Below, one piece after another: positions 53,080 through 61,753 of a DNA stretch of 64,000 bases. Made by a program: the position numbers and the translations under genes. The first letter of the stretch is position 1. Each line of letters begins with the position of its first letter. Source of the DNA: CAVPFA01 sp963703655 (lineage in GTDB: Bacteria > Actinomycetota > Acidimicrobiia > Acidimicrobiales > Bog-793); the NCBI GenBank assembly GCA_963703655.1, contig CAVPFA010000004.1:1-64000 (forward strand), read 5' to 3'. The notes below the pieces were generated by a model. That model worked only from the letters and a program-made list of their open reading frames with translations. It had not been told where the DNA came from and searched no databases.

Positions 53080-54420
53080 TCAGGACCCGACTCGCAGGTT
53101 CACGCGCCAGGCGCGCTGCATGGGCTGGACCAGGTCGCGAGCGAGCAGGTCGTAGCCGGCAGGCGCGAGGTGCACACCGTCCGAGTAACGGATCTGCTCG
53201 AGGGTCCCGTTGACAGAGAGGTATTGAGTGAAACCCCCGGTCCTCGACGAGAGAACCGCCGCCGCTGAGAAGTACCGCACTCCTGGGTGGGAGTGAGCCT
53301 GTGCGGAGAAGACCTTGTTCAGCTTCCGCGGGAAGTTGTGCGGGACCGTGGAGCCGGGCCCCATGGGCGGCAAGCCGACCCACAGCACGTGTGCTCCGGC
53401 GTTCGTCGCCTCCAGCATGATGAGCCCGACGCGGGCCGTGTAGGCGTGCCACCATTTCGCCGTCCCGAACTTTATGTAGTGCTGGCCGCTCTCGTAGAAA
53501 GCCTGAGCGTCGTTCGTACCCAGCATGACCACCACGATCTTCGGGTGGTACTTGGCGAGGTCGGCCTCGAGCGTCGCCGGCCAGTTGTAATAGTCGATTC
53601 GCGCCAGCCCGGTGCTCTCGACACCCGCCTCGATGACGCGGACGCTGGAGTCGGTCGAGAAGACGTCTCCCAGGCCGAAACCAAGATCCTCCCCGATGGA
53701 ATCACCGATGGACAGCAGCGTCAGCGGGTGGGCGGCGGTCGGTGGCAGGATCGGTGGGGGTCCAGGTGGAGGACCTGTCTGGGGAGGGGGGACATAGTGG
53801 TTCCCGGGCCCGTGATGGGGTGCGCTGCCGCGACTGACATAACCCGGCGGCGGCGGCAGCGGTACGGTCACCGTCGGCACGACCGGGCTGGTGGCGCACG
53901 CGAAACCCCCGACCGCCCCGCACCTCCCAAGCCCCGTGTCGGCCGCATTGACCGGTCCGGAGAGATGGAGCGCGTTCGCGACGGCGGCAATCGGGCGGAG
54001 GATGGACATGGCGACGCTGCGGCGGAGGCCGATCTGGCCGGTCTCGGCGGAGCGGTAGAGCTGGTTGGCGTCCAGCAGCAGCCAGAGCGCGAAACAGAGC
54101 AGGCCCACAGCAAGTATCCGGCCCGCTGACGCCCTCCTCCTTTGGTCTGTCGGCGCGCCGTCGACCTCTGCTTGAGCTCTCCCTTCGGGGCTGCCGGCGC
54201 CCAAGGGCACGACGCGGGGGGTTGCGAGCCCGGAGCGCCTCGATCCCGGAGAGCCCCTTCGTCGCGGCGCCGCGCTCCTCGAGGGCGTCCTGCTCGATCG
54301 TGTTCTGCCATTCGCCGCCCGCCGGCCGCGTTTGGGGCCGGGCTCGTTGCCGGTCGATCCGGGTGCGCCTCGGGAACTCCTCAAGTAACTCGGGCCACCT
54401 TTGACAAGATCGTCCCCCAC
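53080..54420 (-). CDS. SGNH/DUF459-type cell-surface acyl hydrolase/transferase
   Basis: A 446-residue protein: about 100 Arg/Pro-rich residues, one membrane helix (ILAVGLLCFALWLLLDANQL, about 105-125), a Pro-rich linker, then an SGNH catalytic domain. Catalytic motifs: LTLLSIGDSIGEDLG (Ser), VVVMLGTNDAQA (Asn), and DGVHLAPAGYDLLA (Asp-His). The active site is outside the membrane. The gene abuts the MBOAT acyltransferase gene, the usual partner in O-acetylation of alginate, peptidoglycan or teichoic-type polymers. The GTG start at 54420 touches the MBOAT stop; a later start is possible because the first 80 residues are low complexity. Confidence 0.85.
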   Translation of the reverse strand: MGDDLVKGGPSYLRSSRGAPGSTGNEPGPKRGRRAANGRTRSSRTPSRSAAPRRRGSPGSRRSGLATPRVVPLGAGSPEGRAQAEVDGAPTDQRRRASAGRILAVGLLCFALWLLLDANQLYRSAETGQIGLRRSVAMSILRPIAAVANALHLSGPVNAADTGLGRCGAVGGFACATSPVVPTVTVPLPPPPGYVSRGSAPHHGPGNHYVPPPQTGPPPGPPPILPPTAAHPLTLLSIGDSIGEDLGFGLGDVFSTDSSVRVIEAGVESTGLARIDYYNWPATLEADLAKYHPKIVVVMLGTNDAQAFYESGQHYIKFGTAKWWHAYTARVGLIMLEATNAGAHVLWVGLPPMGPGSTVPHNFPRKLNKVFSAQAHSHPGVRYFSAAAVLSSRTGGFTQYLSVNGTLEQIRYSDGVHLAPAGYDLLARDLVQPMQRAWRVNLRVGS

Positions 54421-55855
54421 TCAGAAACGGAAGTAGATGAAAGGTGCTACTCCCGGCGGGCCCAGCGTCGTGATGACCAGAAGACTGGCAGCCAGCACCG
54501 CCCCCTGCGTGAACACGTTAAGCCGCGAGAACACCTGCTGCGCGCGCAGGGGCAGCTGCTGGGGCACATATTGGGTTCCGATCCCGACCGCGATCGCCAG
54601 CAGGACTGTGCCGTTCACGAGCGGGGACGACCGGTCCCAGCCGGTGAACAGGCGCCCGAACATCGCCCCGGCGTTCGAGAACGACGTAGCGCGGAAGAAG
54701 ACCCATCCCACGCAGACGAGCTGGAATGTCGCAAAGCGTTGCCAGGCGCCCCACCCGACTCCTTCTCGTTGGGGCGAGAGGCCGGCCTCGACCCGTTTCG
54801 CACGGCGGAAGTGGCCCAGGCACTGTCCCGTGCCGTGATAGGCGCCCCAGGCGACGAAGGTCCAGGCGGCACCGTGCCACAGCCCGCCTAGGACCATCGT
54901 GATCATGATGTTGCGATACATCATCCGGCGCGACCCCTGGTTGCCTCCGAGGGGGATGTACAGGTAGTCGCGCAGCCAGCTCGACAGAGTCATGTGCCAC
55001 CGTCGCCAGAAGTCCTGGAGCGACGTCGCCGTGTAGGGAGCATTGAAGTTCTCGGGGAAACGGAAGCCGAGCAGGAGCGCGCACCCGATGGCGATGTCCG
55101 TGTAGCCGCTGAAATCGCAGTAGATCTGCACCGCGTAGCCATAGATGGCCAGCAGGACTTCGAGAGAGGAGTGCGTATGCGGATTGGCGAATACCGGGTC
55201 GACAATCTGGGACGAGACGTAACTTGAGAGGACGACCTTCTTGAACAGGCCGGCGAAGATGAGATAAGCGGCCCTGGGCAGTGCGATCCGGCGAGGGTCG
55301 CGCCGGTGCGCCCGGCGGATCTGGGGAAGCAGGTCCGAACCCCGCACGATCGGCCCTGCGACGAGGTGCGGGAAGAAGGCGACGAAGACCGCGACGTCCA
55401 ACCAGGGCGACGGCTCGAGACTGCCCCGGTAGATGTCGATCACGTAAGAGAGCCCCATGAAGGTGAAGAACGAGATCCCGACCGGGAGCGTGACCAGGAT
55501 CAAAGGGATCGGGTCTCCCATACCGAGATGGTGGAGAACATTGTCGAGGTTGCTGGTGAAGAAACCTGCGTACTTGAAATAAGCCAGCAGGCCGAGCTCG
55601 GCGGTGAGAGTCGCGATCAGCCAGGCTCGCCGCGGCCGACGCGCTTCGGGCGCGGTGGACGAGACGACCCCCCGAGATCGTGCAGATCGTGGAGACCGCG
55701 AGGAGGAACACGAAGCGCCAGTCCCACCAGCCGTAGAAGACGTAGCTCGCGACGAGGATGAAGACACGCCAGCGTTTCGGGAAGGGCGCCAGCAACCAGT
55801 TGCCGATGAAGACGATCCCGAAGAAGATCGCGAAGTCGATTGTCGGGAAGAGCAA
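54421..55855 (-). CDS. MBOAT membrane-bound O-acyltransferase, one frameshift
   Basis: AlgI/DltB-type acyltransferase of about 478 residues with many membrane helices. N-terminus: LFPTIDFAIFFGIVFIGNW, YVFYGWWDWRFVFLLAVST. After a frameshift in a run of six C (55668-55673 on the plus strand) the protein resumes at AELGLLAYFKYAGFF. The conserved catalytic region DFWRRWHMTLSSWLRDYLYIPLGG and GGLWHGAAWTF has the invariant His. It would move acyl groups across the membrane for the SGNH partner, which follows directly. The homopolymer location makes a sequencing error or phase-like slippage possible. Confidence 0.87.
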
Positions 55856-55937
55856 CCAGCAAGTCCTTCATGCGCGCTCTGGTCACGCCTGTCGCGTCGA
55901 GCCTTCGGCCGTTTGACGATACATATGTTGCGACAGC

Positions 55938-55955
55938 GAGGGGTGGAAACCCCTC
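55938..55955 (-). terminator. GGAA-loop hairpin between etfA and the MBOAT gene
   Basis: GAGGGGT-GGAA-ACCCCTC: a 7-bp stem with a GNRA-like tetraloop on the plus strand, in the 225-bp space between etfA and the MBOAT start. A wider AAACCCCT/AGGGGTTT inverted repeat (55947-55987) overlaps it. Likely a terminator for the etf operon. Confidence 0.5.
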
Positions 55956-56022
55956 AGCCCTCTTCCGGGCGCTTCCTTAAGGGGTTTTCCCTTGCTTGTG
56001 CGTTCTTGTGCGGCGAACCGGC

Positions 56023-56067
56023 TTCGGGCCGGCGGCGTTCGGGCCGGCGGCGTTCGGACCGGCTCGG
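56023..56067. repeat. 15-bp tandem repeat after etfA
   Basis: TTCGGGCCGGCGGCG occurs twice in exact tandem (56023-56037, 56038-56052), followed by a third imperfect copy (56053-56067), just 14 bp beyond the etfA stop. Probably slippage. Confidence 0.6.
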
Positions 56068-56080
56068 CCGGCGGGCCGGG

Positions 56081-57062
56081 CTAGCTGCGCGCCTTGATCG
56101 CCTCGATCAGCCTCGGCAGCACCTTGGTGACGTCGCCGACGACACCGAGGTCCGCGATCGTGAAGATCGGTGCCTCGCGATCCTTGTTGATGGCGATGAT
56201 GTTCTTGGCACCCTTCATGCCCACCATGTGTTGAGTCGCCCCGGAGATCCCACACGCGATGTAGACCGTGGGCTTCACCGTCTTGCCCGTCTGGCCGACC
56301 TGGAACGCGTAGGGCACCCACCCTGCGTCCACAATCGCCCGTGACGCGCCCGGTGCACCGTGGAGCAGCTGAGCAAGCTCGACGATGAGGGCGTAGTTCT
56401 CTGCTGAACCGAGTCCGCGACCGCCGGAGACGACGACGCCGGCCTCGTCGAGCTTCGGACCGCTCCGCTCCTCCTCGTGACGGGTCAAGATCTTCGCCGC
56501 GTCGCTCGCTCCCGTGTCGGGAACCTCGACCGAGACGATCTCGGGGGTTTCCTCCCGGTCCACACCCGGCTCGGCCGCGAAGGACTTCGCGCGGACTACG
56601 TAAATTCCTGGAGGGCCGTCGGTGAACCTGGCCCGGAGCACCATCGAGCCGCCGAATATCGCGTGCTCGGTCGTCAGACTCCCGTCCGAGGCATCCATGC
56701 CGGAGATGTTGGTGAGTACCGGTCGGTCGAGGCGCGGCCGAGAGGCGCGCTGCGATGTCGCGGCCGTCGTAGGTCGCACCGACGAGGATCGCATCGGGAC
56801 AGTTCCCGCTGGTGACCTGGGCCGCGATGGCAGCCGCGATCTTGGGTCCGGGGAGCGACTCCCCTATGTCCCCGGCGTCGTACACCTTCGTCGCGCCATA
56901 GGAGCCGAGCGTGGTGGCCGCGCCCGCGGCGCCGGGACCCCAAGTGAACGCCTCGACGACGCCGGCGAAGCTACGAGCCGCCGTCAGCAGCTCGAGGACG
57001 ATGCCGATCGGCACGCCGTCACGCTGTTCGGCGACAACCCAGATCCTGTCCACCGATGTCAT
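56081..57062 (-). CDS. etfA: Electron transfer flavoprotein alpha subunit, one frameshift
   Basis: FAD-binding subunit that passes electrons from acyl-CoA and other dehydrogenases. The N-terminal domain reads RIWVVAEQRDGVPIGIVLELL and CPDAILVGATYDGRDIAARLSA; the C-terminal FAD domain has VVVSGGRGLGSAENYALIVELA, GQTGKTVKPTVYIACGISGA and INKDREAPIFTIADLGVVGD. The frame breaks near 56737-56741, after RLSA; one extra C (GGCCGCG) explains it and the correct text continues RLDRPVLTNISGMDAS. About 326 residues after correction, normal. The etfB gene precedes it by 42 bp. Confidence 0.92.
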
Positions 57063-57104
57063 CCCTCCTACAAGACCTTCGGCCGCTCGAGAAAGCTGCT
57101 CAAC

Positions 57105-57884
57105 CTACAGGACTTTCAGCTGCTCGAGGAAACTGATCACGCGCTCTTGAGCGTCGCCTTCGTCGACGACGATCTCGCCGGCCGTGCGAGCCTCGGCAGC
57201 CTCGACAGAGATCACTTGCTGGCGGGCGCCGGCCTCGCCCACTTCGGACGGGTCCAGGCCGAGGTCTGCCACTGTCACCTCGTCAACGGGCTTGGACTTT
57301 GCAGACATGATCCCCTTGAACGAGGGGTACCTCGGCTCGACGACGCCAGCGGTCACCGTCACGACGGCCGGAAGCGAGCAGCTGACCTCGTCATAACCGG
57401 CCTCTGTTTGGCGCTGAACCCGAAGGCGACCGTCTGAGACCTCGACCTGCTTGGCGAAGGAAATGGACGGCCAGCCCAGCAGCTCCGCGACTTGGACGGG
57501 AGTCGTGCCGGTATAGCCGTCGGTCGACTCGGTGGCTGCGAGCACCAGGTCCGGGTTCAGCCGGCGGATCGCCGCTGCCAGGACCTTCGCCGTCCCGAGC
57601 GCGTCCGAGCCGGCAAGCGCAGGGTCAGACGCCAAGACGGCCCGGGCCGCCCCCATCGCGAGAGCGGTGCGCAGGCCGCTCACCTCGCCGCTCGGCGCCA
57701 TCGAGACCAGAGAGACTTCGCCGGTGCCCGCAGCGTCCACGAGTTGGAGGCCCATCTCCACCCCGTAACTGTCGGAGTCATCCATGATCAGCTTGCCCTC
57801 GCGAACGAGCGTGTGATCCTTGGGATCGAGCGCGGGAAGCACTGCTGCATCAGGAATCTGCTTCAGAAAGACTGCGACGTTCAT
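57105..57884 (-). CDS. etfB: Electron transfer flavoprotein beta subunit
   Basis: A 259-residue protein with the expected start MNVAVFLKQIPD, the AMP-binding signature LVLAATESTDGYTGTTPVQVAELLGWPSIS, and LPAVVTVTAGVVEPRYPSFKGIMSAKSKPV, which is diagnostic of EtfB. It binds AMP and forms the heterodimer with EtfA. First gene of the etfB-etfA pair; both lie after a GDPD gene on the same strand. Intact. Confidence 0.95.
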   Translation of the reverse strand: MNVAVFLKQIPDAAVLPALDPKDHTLVREGKLIMDDSDSYGVEMGLQLVDAAGTGEVSLVSMAPSGEVSGLRTALAMGAARAVLASDPALAGSDALGTAKVLAAAIRRLNPDLVLAATESTDGYTGTTPVQVAELLGWPSISFAKQVEVSDGRLRVQRQTEAGYDEVSCSLPAVVTVTAGVVEPRYPSFKGIMSAKSKPVDEVTVADLGLDPSEVGEAGARQQVISVEAAEARTAGEIVVDEGDAQERVISFLEQLKVL

Positions 57885-57950
57885 GCAGACGATTCTCCAC
57901 GACGGGCCGCGAACTAGCCAGCCCGAGGAGTCGGCGGTTATCTGACCGGG

Positions 57951-58676
57951 TCAGGGGTCGGGCATGGCGACCGTCCCGTCCGTCCGTCCCAGCGCCCCGC
58001 GGGCCGCCGCCACGTCGTTCGTGATGACGGCATCGACCCCGAGCGCACCGAGGGCGGCGATCCGGTCCGGATCGTCCACCGTCCACGTCCGGATGGCCAC
58101 GTGAGCCGCCTTCGCGGCCTTGACCAGGGCGTCGTCTACCGATTCGAAGAAGGGATGCATGCCGCCGTGTCCATGCTCGACCGCCGTGGCGAGCGCCCTA
58201 AACGGATCCTCGGCGGGGCCGACGAGCAGGGCCGTGGCGAGGCTTCGAGCCGAGGACCGGACCACGTCGACAATCGCAAGCGAGAAGGAGGAGACCACGA
58301 TCCTGGGAGCGTCGCTGCGCGAGTCAAGCACGCTCGCCACTTCGAGGGCGAGCAGATCATCGTCCTCAGTGCCTCGGCCGTTTCCGGAACGCTTGACCTC
58401 CACGTTGACGAGCATGGATCGGCTGGCGTCCAACGCCTCGCCGAGCGTCGGCAGCCATTCTGGGAGCTCCGCCGACGTGAGCTGGGCAATTGGGCCAACT
58501 CCGGCCACTTCCGCATCATGATGGACGACCACCTCGCCGTCGGAGGTTCGGCGCACGTCCAACTCGACCCCGTCGGCACCCAGATCCCTCGCTGCGGCGA
58601 AGGCTTCGACCGTGTTTTCCCTAGCCAGATGCCATGATCCCCGGTGGGCGAAGATGTCGGTCACGGGAGTCTCCAT
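57951..58676 (-). CDS. Glycerophosphodiester phosphodiesterase
   Basis: About 241 residues. Catalytic motif FAHRGSWHLARENTVEAF (His, Arg, Glu), GADGVELDVRRTSDGEVVVHHD (Glu, Asp, His) and VNVEVKRS; the later WTVDDP strand completes the barrel. It hydrolyses glycerophosphodiesters to glycerol-3-phosphate and an alcohol. No signal peptide, so probably cytoplasmic. The start is taken at ATG 58676; the frame is open upstream for 64 codons without homology. It is divergent from whiB. Confidence 0.9.
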   Translation of the reverse strand: METPVTDIFAHRGSWHLARENTVEAFAAARDLGADGVELDVRRTSDGEVVVHHDAEVAGVGPIAQLTSAELPEWLPTLGEALDASRSMLVNVEVKRSGNGRGTEDDDLLALEVASVLDSRSDAPRIVVSSFSLAIVDVVRSSARSLATALLVGPAEDPFRALATAVEHGHGGMHPFFESVDDALVKAAKAAHVAIRTWTVDDPDRIAALGALGVDAVITNDVAAARGALGRTDGTVAMPDP

Positions 58677-58869
58677 CTTCCTGTCCGTGCGCTGTAAGGA
58701 GCCGTTCGGCCCTGGTGGGAATCGCGGAGCTACGTTTCTGGCAGTCGTGCTCGTGATCACATGCTTGCACGAACAGGTCTGCTCGCCTATTATTTGTGGT
58801 CGCAGTCCGGGGATCGACCGCTTCTCGTCGGGCGTCTGCCCGCAGTAACCGTCGGTTGATGGACTCATT

Positions 58870-58885
58870 TGTGATTCAGTTCACG
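58870..58885. promoter_or_regulatory. CRP/FNR-like box upstream of whiB
   Basis: TGTGA-TTCAGT-TCACG at 58870-58885, matching the CRP consensus TGTGA-N6-TCACA at nine of ten fixed positions. It lies 60 bp upstream of the whiB GTG, in the 268-bp space shared with the divergent GDPD gene. In Mycobacterium tuberculosis the CRP protein Rv3676 acts on a similar site upstream of whiB1. Confidence 0.65.
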
Positions 58886-58944
58886 AATGTGGGTGGGCAG
58901 AGAACGCGCGTCGACCGCGAATCGCACGTCGCAGAGGAGGCAGG

Positions 58945-59238
58945 GTGGCCTTGACCTGGACCCGCTCGAGTGAGTGGGACTGTGAAGACTGGCGTCAGGT
59001 TGCGGCCTGCCGCGACACTGATCCTGACCTGTTCTTTCCTATCGGGACCACAGGCCAGGCGATCGAGCAGATCGACGCGGCGAAGGCCGTCTGTTTCGCC
59101 TGCGAGGTCCGAGAGGCGTGCCTGGAATTCGCGCTGGCGACCAACCAGGAATCCGGTGTCTGGGGCGCCACCTCGGAAGACGAGCGGCGCAAGCTCCGCA
59201 AAGCGTGGCTGGCCGCTCAGCGCCGGCGCGCATCCTGA
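58945..59238 (+). CDS. WhiB-family iron-sulfur transcription regulator
   Basis: A 97-residue WhiB-like protein. The four cluster cysteines are Cys22 (ACRDTDPDLFFP), Cys50, Cys53 and Cys59 (VCFACEVREACLEF), followed by the G[VI]WG turn as GVWGATSEDERR and a basic C-terminal tail RKLRKAWLAAQRRR. Such proteins hold an O2- and NO-sensitive [4Fe-4S] cluster and regulate transcription with the primary sigma factor. The short length resembles WhiB1 or WhiB2 types. GTG start follows GAGGAGG. A CRP-like box lies upstream. Confidence 0.93.
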   Translation: MALTWTRSSEWDCEDWRQVAACRDTDPDLFFPIGTTGQAIEQIDAAKAVCFACEVREACLEFALATNQESGVWGATSEDERRKLRKAWLAAQRRRAS

Positions 59239-59341
59239 GAGCGGCGCGCGCTTCAACTGTCCTCATCGTCCTGCGCGACCGAGCGTCCTCGAGATAGCGG
59301 TCTCTGGTGCGGCGCGATGGTGCCTCCCGAACGTCGCGCGC

Positions 59342-61081
59342 TCAGCTGGCCCTTCGCCTGACCGGGATTTCTAGGCGAACGACGGTGCCGCCGTCGGTCT
59401 CCATTTCGATCGTGCCGCCGAGCTGACTTCGGACCAGATCTCGGACGATTGACAAGCCGAGGCTGCGCGTCTCGTCGATGTCGAAGCCGTCGGGCAACCC
59501 ACACCCGTTGTCGCGTACCACGAGCTCGAACGCATCATCCAGCTCACGGAGGATGAGGTCGACACGTGCCCCGGATCCCGCCCGGGGCGGACGCTCGACG
59601 TCCGGGGAAGCTTCGACCGCCGGACCGGTGCCTGCCGGCGCTGGTCGCGCCGCTTTGACGCCCGGCTCGGGAAAAGCGTGCTCCATGGCATTTTGGAGCA
59701 ACTCGGCCACGGCAACCGCAAGCGGCGTCGCCACCTCGGCCGCCACGCCGCCGAGGCCTCCGCTGACCTCGATCGTGACCGGGAACGAGATCGTGTTCGT
59801 CTCGCGGATCATGTCGACGAGCGCCGGAATGATCTCGTCGAACGGCACCTGCTCGGTCGCCTCCCGCGCCAAGATGTCGTGCACCACGGCTATCGCGCGG
59901 ATCCGCCTCTCGGCTTCGAGCAGGGCGATGCGCCCCTCCGCCTCGTCGGCATCCAAGCGCCGGGCCTGGAGGCGGAGCAGGGACGAGATCGTCTGGAGGT
60001 TGTTCTTGACTCGGTGGTGGACCTCGCGGATGGTGGCGTCCTTGGTCAGAAGGAGCCGGTCCCTGCGGCGCAAGTCGGTCACGTCGCGGATGAGGATCGC
60101 TGCGCCTGTCAGGTCTCCCCTCGCGACGAGGGGGATGCAGCGGATCATCAAGATGACGTCTGGCCGCCGTTCCACCTCCTCGATCACCGGAAGCTGGCTC
60201 GAGAACGCCTCGTCTACAGCCGACGTCTCGAGACCGAGTGCCGACAGGCTCGAGCCGACGATTGCGGAGGTGATCGAGGCGCGGTGCAGCGCGTTCACGG
60301 CATTCGGCGACGCGTAGGTGATTCGCTCACGTGCGTCGAGCACGAGCACTCCGTCCCCTACACGAGGCGCTTCTTCGACCGCGTCGTCGTCGTCGGCGAA
60401 GGGAAACAACCCGTCGGTGACCATGACCGACAACCGCTCGAAGAGCTCGAGATAAACCCTCTCCAGGGTTCCCCGTCGCCGTGTTGTCCGGGGTGACCAG
60501 ACGCGACAGAGCACGGCCAGAACTCCTCCTCGGTGACGCACCGGAATATGGGTGATGCGAACCAACCCGTCGGGAATCTCGGTGGCCTGCTCACCGCGGA
60601 CGATCACGCCTGTTTGAAACGCCTCGACCATGTTCGGCAGCCTGTGCGCGGACTGAAGCTGGCCAACGAGGTCGACCTCGTAGAGGGTCTGGCTCGTCGT
60701 AGGCCGGATCTGGCCGATGACGACGAAGGCGCCGGGACTCTCAGCGTCGTGAGGCTCGGAAGTCGCCGGCGCTGGTCCGCCAGGCTCGTGCCCGCCGCCC
60801 ATCGGGCCGCCGGGTCCAAACGCCCCGGCCTCGTGCCCGCCGCCCACGGGGCCGGCGCCAACCGTCCCGAGGTCGACTATCGCCTCGTCGGCCGTTACGT
60901 CGTCTCGGTCGATCGGGACGAAGAGCAACAGGTCGGAGAACGAGAAGTCGGCCAGCAGACTCCAGGACGCCATCAGCCTTTCCAGGTGAAGGCGGTCGGC
61001 GAGGTCGAGCGAGGTGTACTGGTGGACGAGGTCGGGTGACGGGATGATCCCGACGGGCAGCGGCAGGAGGGACGGGTCCAT
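59342..61081 (-). CDS. PdtaS-like sensor histidine kinase (HisKA_2 type)
   Basis: A 579-residue cytoplasmic kinase. Residues about 10-230 form a GAF-like sensor domain, interrupted at about 76-110 by a Gly/Pro-rich insert (GGGHEAGAFGPGGPMGGGHE). A PAS domain spans about 245-340. The HisKA_2 region REVHHRVKNNLQTISSLLRLQ places the phospho-accepting His at 355. The ATPase domain has NAMEHAF (N box), DNGCGLPDGF and SLGLSIVRDLV. In mycobacteria PdtaS works with the RNA-binding antiterminator PdtaR; no response regulator gene is adjacent here. It converges with whiB. Confidence 0.9.
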   Translation of the reverse strand: MDPSLLPLPVGIIPSPDLVHQYTSLDLADRLHLERLMASWSLLADFSFSDLLLFVPIDRDDVTADEAIVDLGTVGAGPVGGGHEAGAFGPGGPMGGGHEPGGPAPATSEPHDAESPGAFVVIGQIRPTTSQTLYEVDLVGQLQSAHRLPNMVEAFQTGVIVRGEQATEIPDGLVRITHIPVRHRGGVLAVLCRVWSPRTTRRRGTLERVYLELFERLSVMVTDGLFPFADDDDAVEEAPRVGDGVLVLDARERITYASPNAVNALHRASITSAIVGSSLSALGLETSAVDEAFSSQLPVIEEVERRPDVILMIRCIPLVARGDLTGAAILIRDVTDLRRRDRLLLTKDATIREVHHRVKNNLQTISSLLRLQARRLDADEAEGRIALLEAERRIRAIAVVHDILAREATEQVPFDEIIPALVDMIRETNTISFPVTIEVSGGLGGVAAEVATPLAVAVAELLQNAMEHAFPEPGVKAARPAPAGTGPAVEASPDVERPPRAGSGARVDLILRELDDAFELVVRDNGCGLPDGFDIDETRSLGLSIVRDLVRSQLGGTIEMETDGGTVVRLEIPVRRRAS

Positions 61082-61090
61082 CAGGTGTGG

Positions 61091-61753
61091 TCAGGCCGAG
61101 TCGCCAGGATCCGCGAGGTGGACGAGGGTGACCCCGTCACGGATGGGCAGCTGGACACAGACGACCCGGGGGTCCGAGCGGACACGGTCGTTGAAGCGCC
61201 TTATCGCTGCGGTGTCCTCTGACTGATCATTCGGGTCGAGAACCCTCCCGCTCCAAAGGGTGTTGTCCGCGACCAGCATGCCCCGAGGCGCGAGCTTCGG
61301 CAACGTCGCCTCGTAGTAGTCGAGGTACGAACCCTTGTCGGCGTCGATGAAGACCAGGTCGAACGGGCCGTCGAGCCCCGCGATCGTCTCCAGTGCGGGT
61401 CCCTCCCGGATCTCGATGCGGTCCGCGTAGGGGCTGGCCGCGATGTGGCGTCGTGCCAGCTCGATGTGCGCCGGCGCCAGCTCACAGGTGACGATCTTCC
61501 CGTCGCGAGGCATCCCCGCAGCCATGGAGATCGACGAATATCCGGTGAAGGTCCCGATCTCGAGGATCCGGCGGGCTCCCATGCCGAACACCAGGGCCTC
61601 GAGGAACCTCCCCTCGAGGGCGCCCACCATCATTCCCGAACGGTCGGCGAACTCGGTGCGGGTCCTTTCCTCCACGCCGGCCAACAGCTCGCCGGGGGGC
61701 GAGGTGTGCTCGAGCGCATACTGCTCGACCTCGGCGGTCACGATCTCAGCCAT
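61091..61753 (-). CDS. O-methyltransferase, SafC/COMT type
   Basis: About 220 residues. SAM-binding motif ILEIGTFTGYSSISMAAGM, CELAPAHIELARRH, and catalytic metal region DLVFIDADKGSYLDYYE and LVADNTLWSGRV match the bivalent-metal-dependent catechol-type O-methyltransferases (methyltransferase family 3). The ATG at 61753 overlaps the stop of the ArsA-like gene by 8 bp, so it is translationally coupled to it. Product would be a methylated catechol or related compound; in this context the real substrate is unknown. Confidence 0.9.
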   Translation of the reverse strand: MAEIVTAEVEQYALEHTSPPGELLAGVEERTRTEFADRSGMMVGALEGRFLEALVFGMGARRILEIGTFTGYSSISMAAGMPRDGKIVTCELAPAHIELARRHIAASPYADRIEIREGPALETIAGLDGPFDLVFIDADKGSYLDYYEATLPKLAPRGMLVADNTLWSGRVLDPNDQSEDTAAIRRFNDRVRSDPRVVCVQLPIRDGVTLVHLADPGDSA

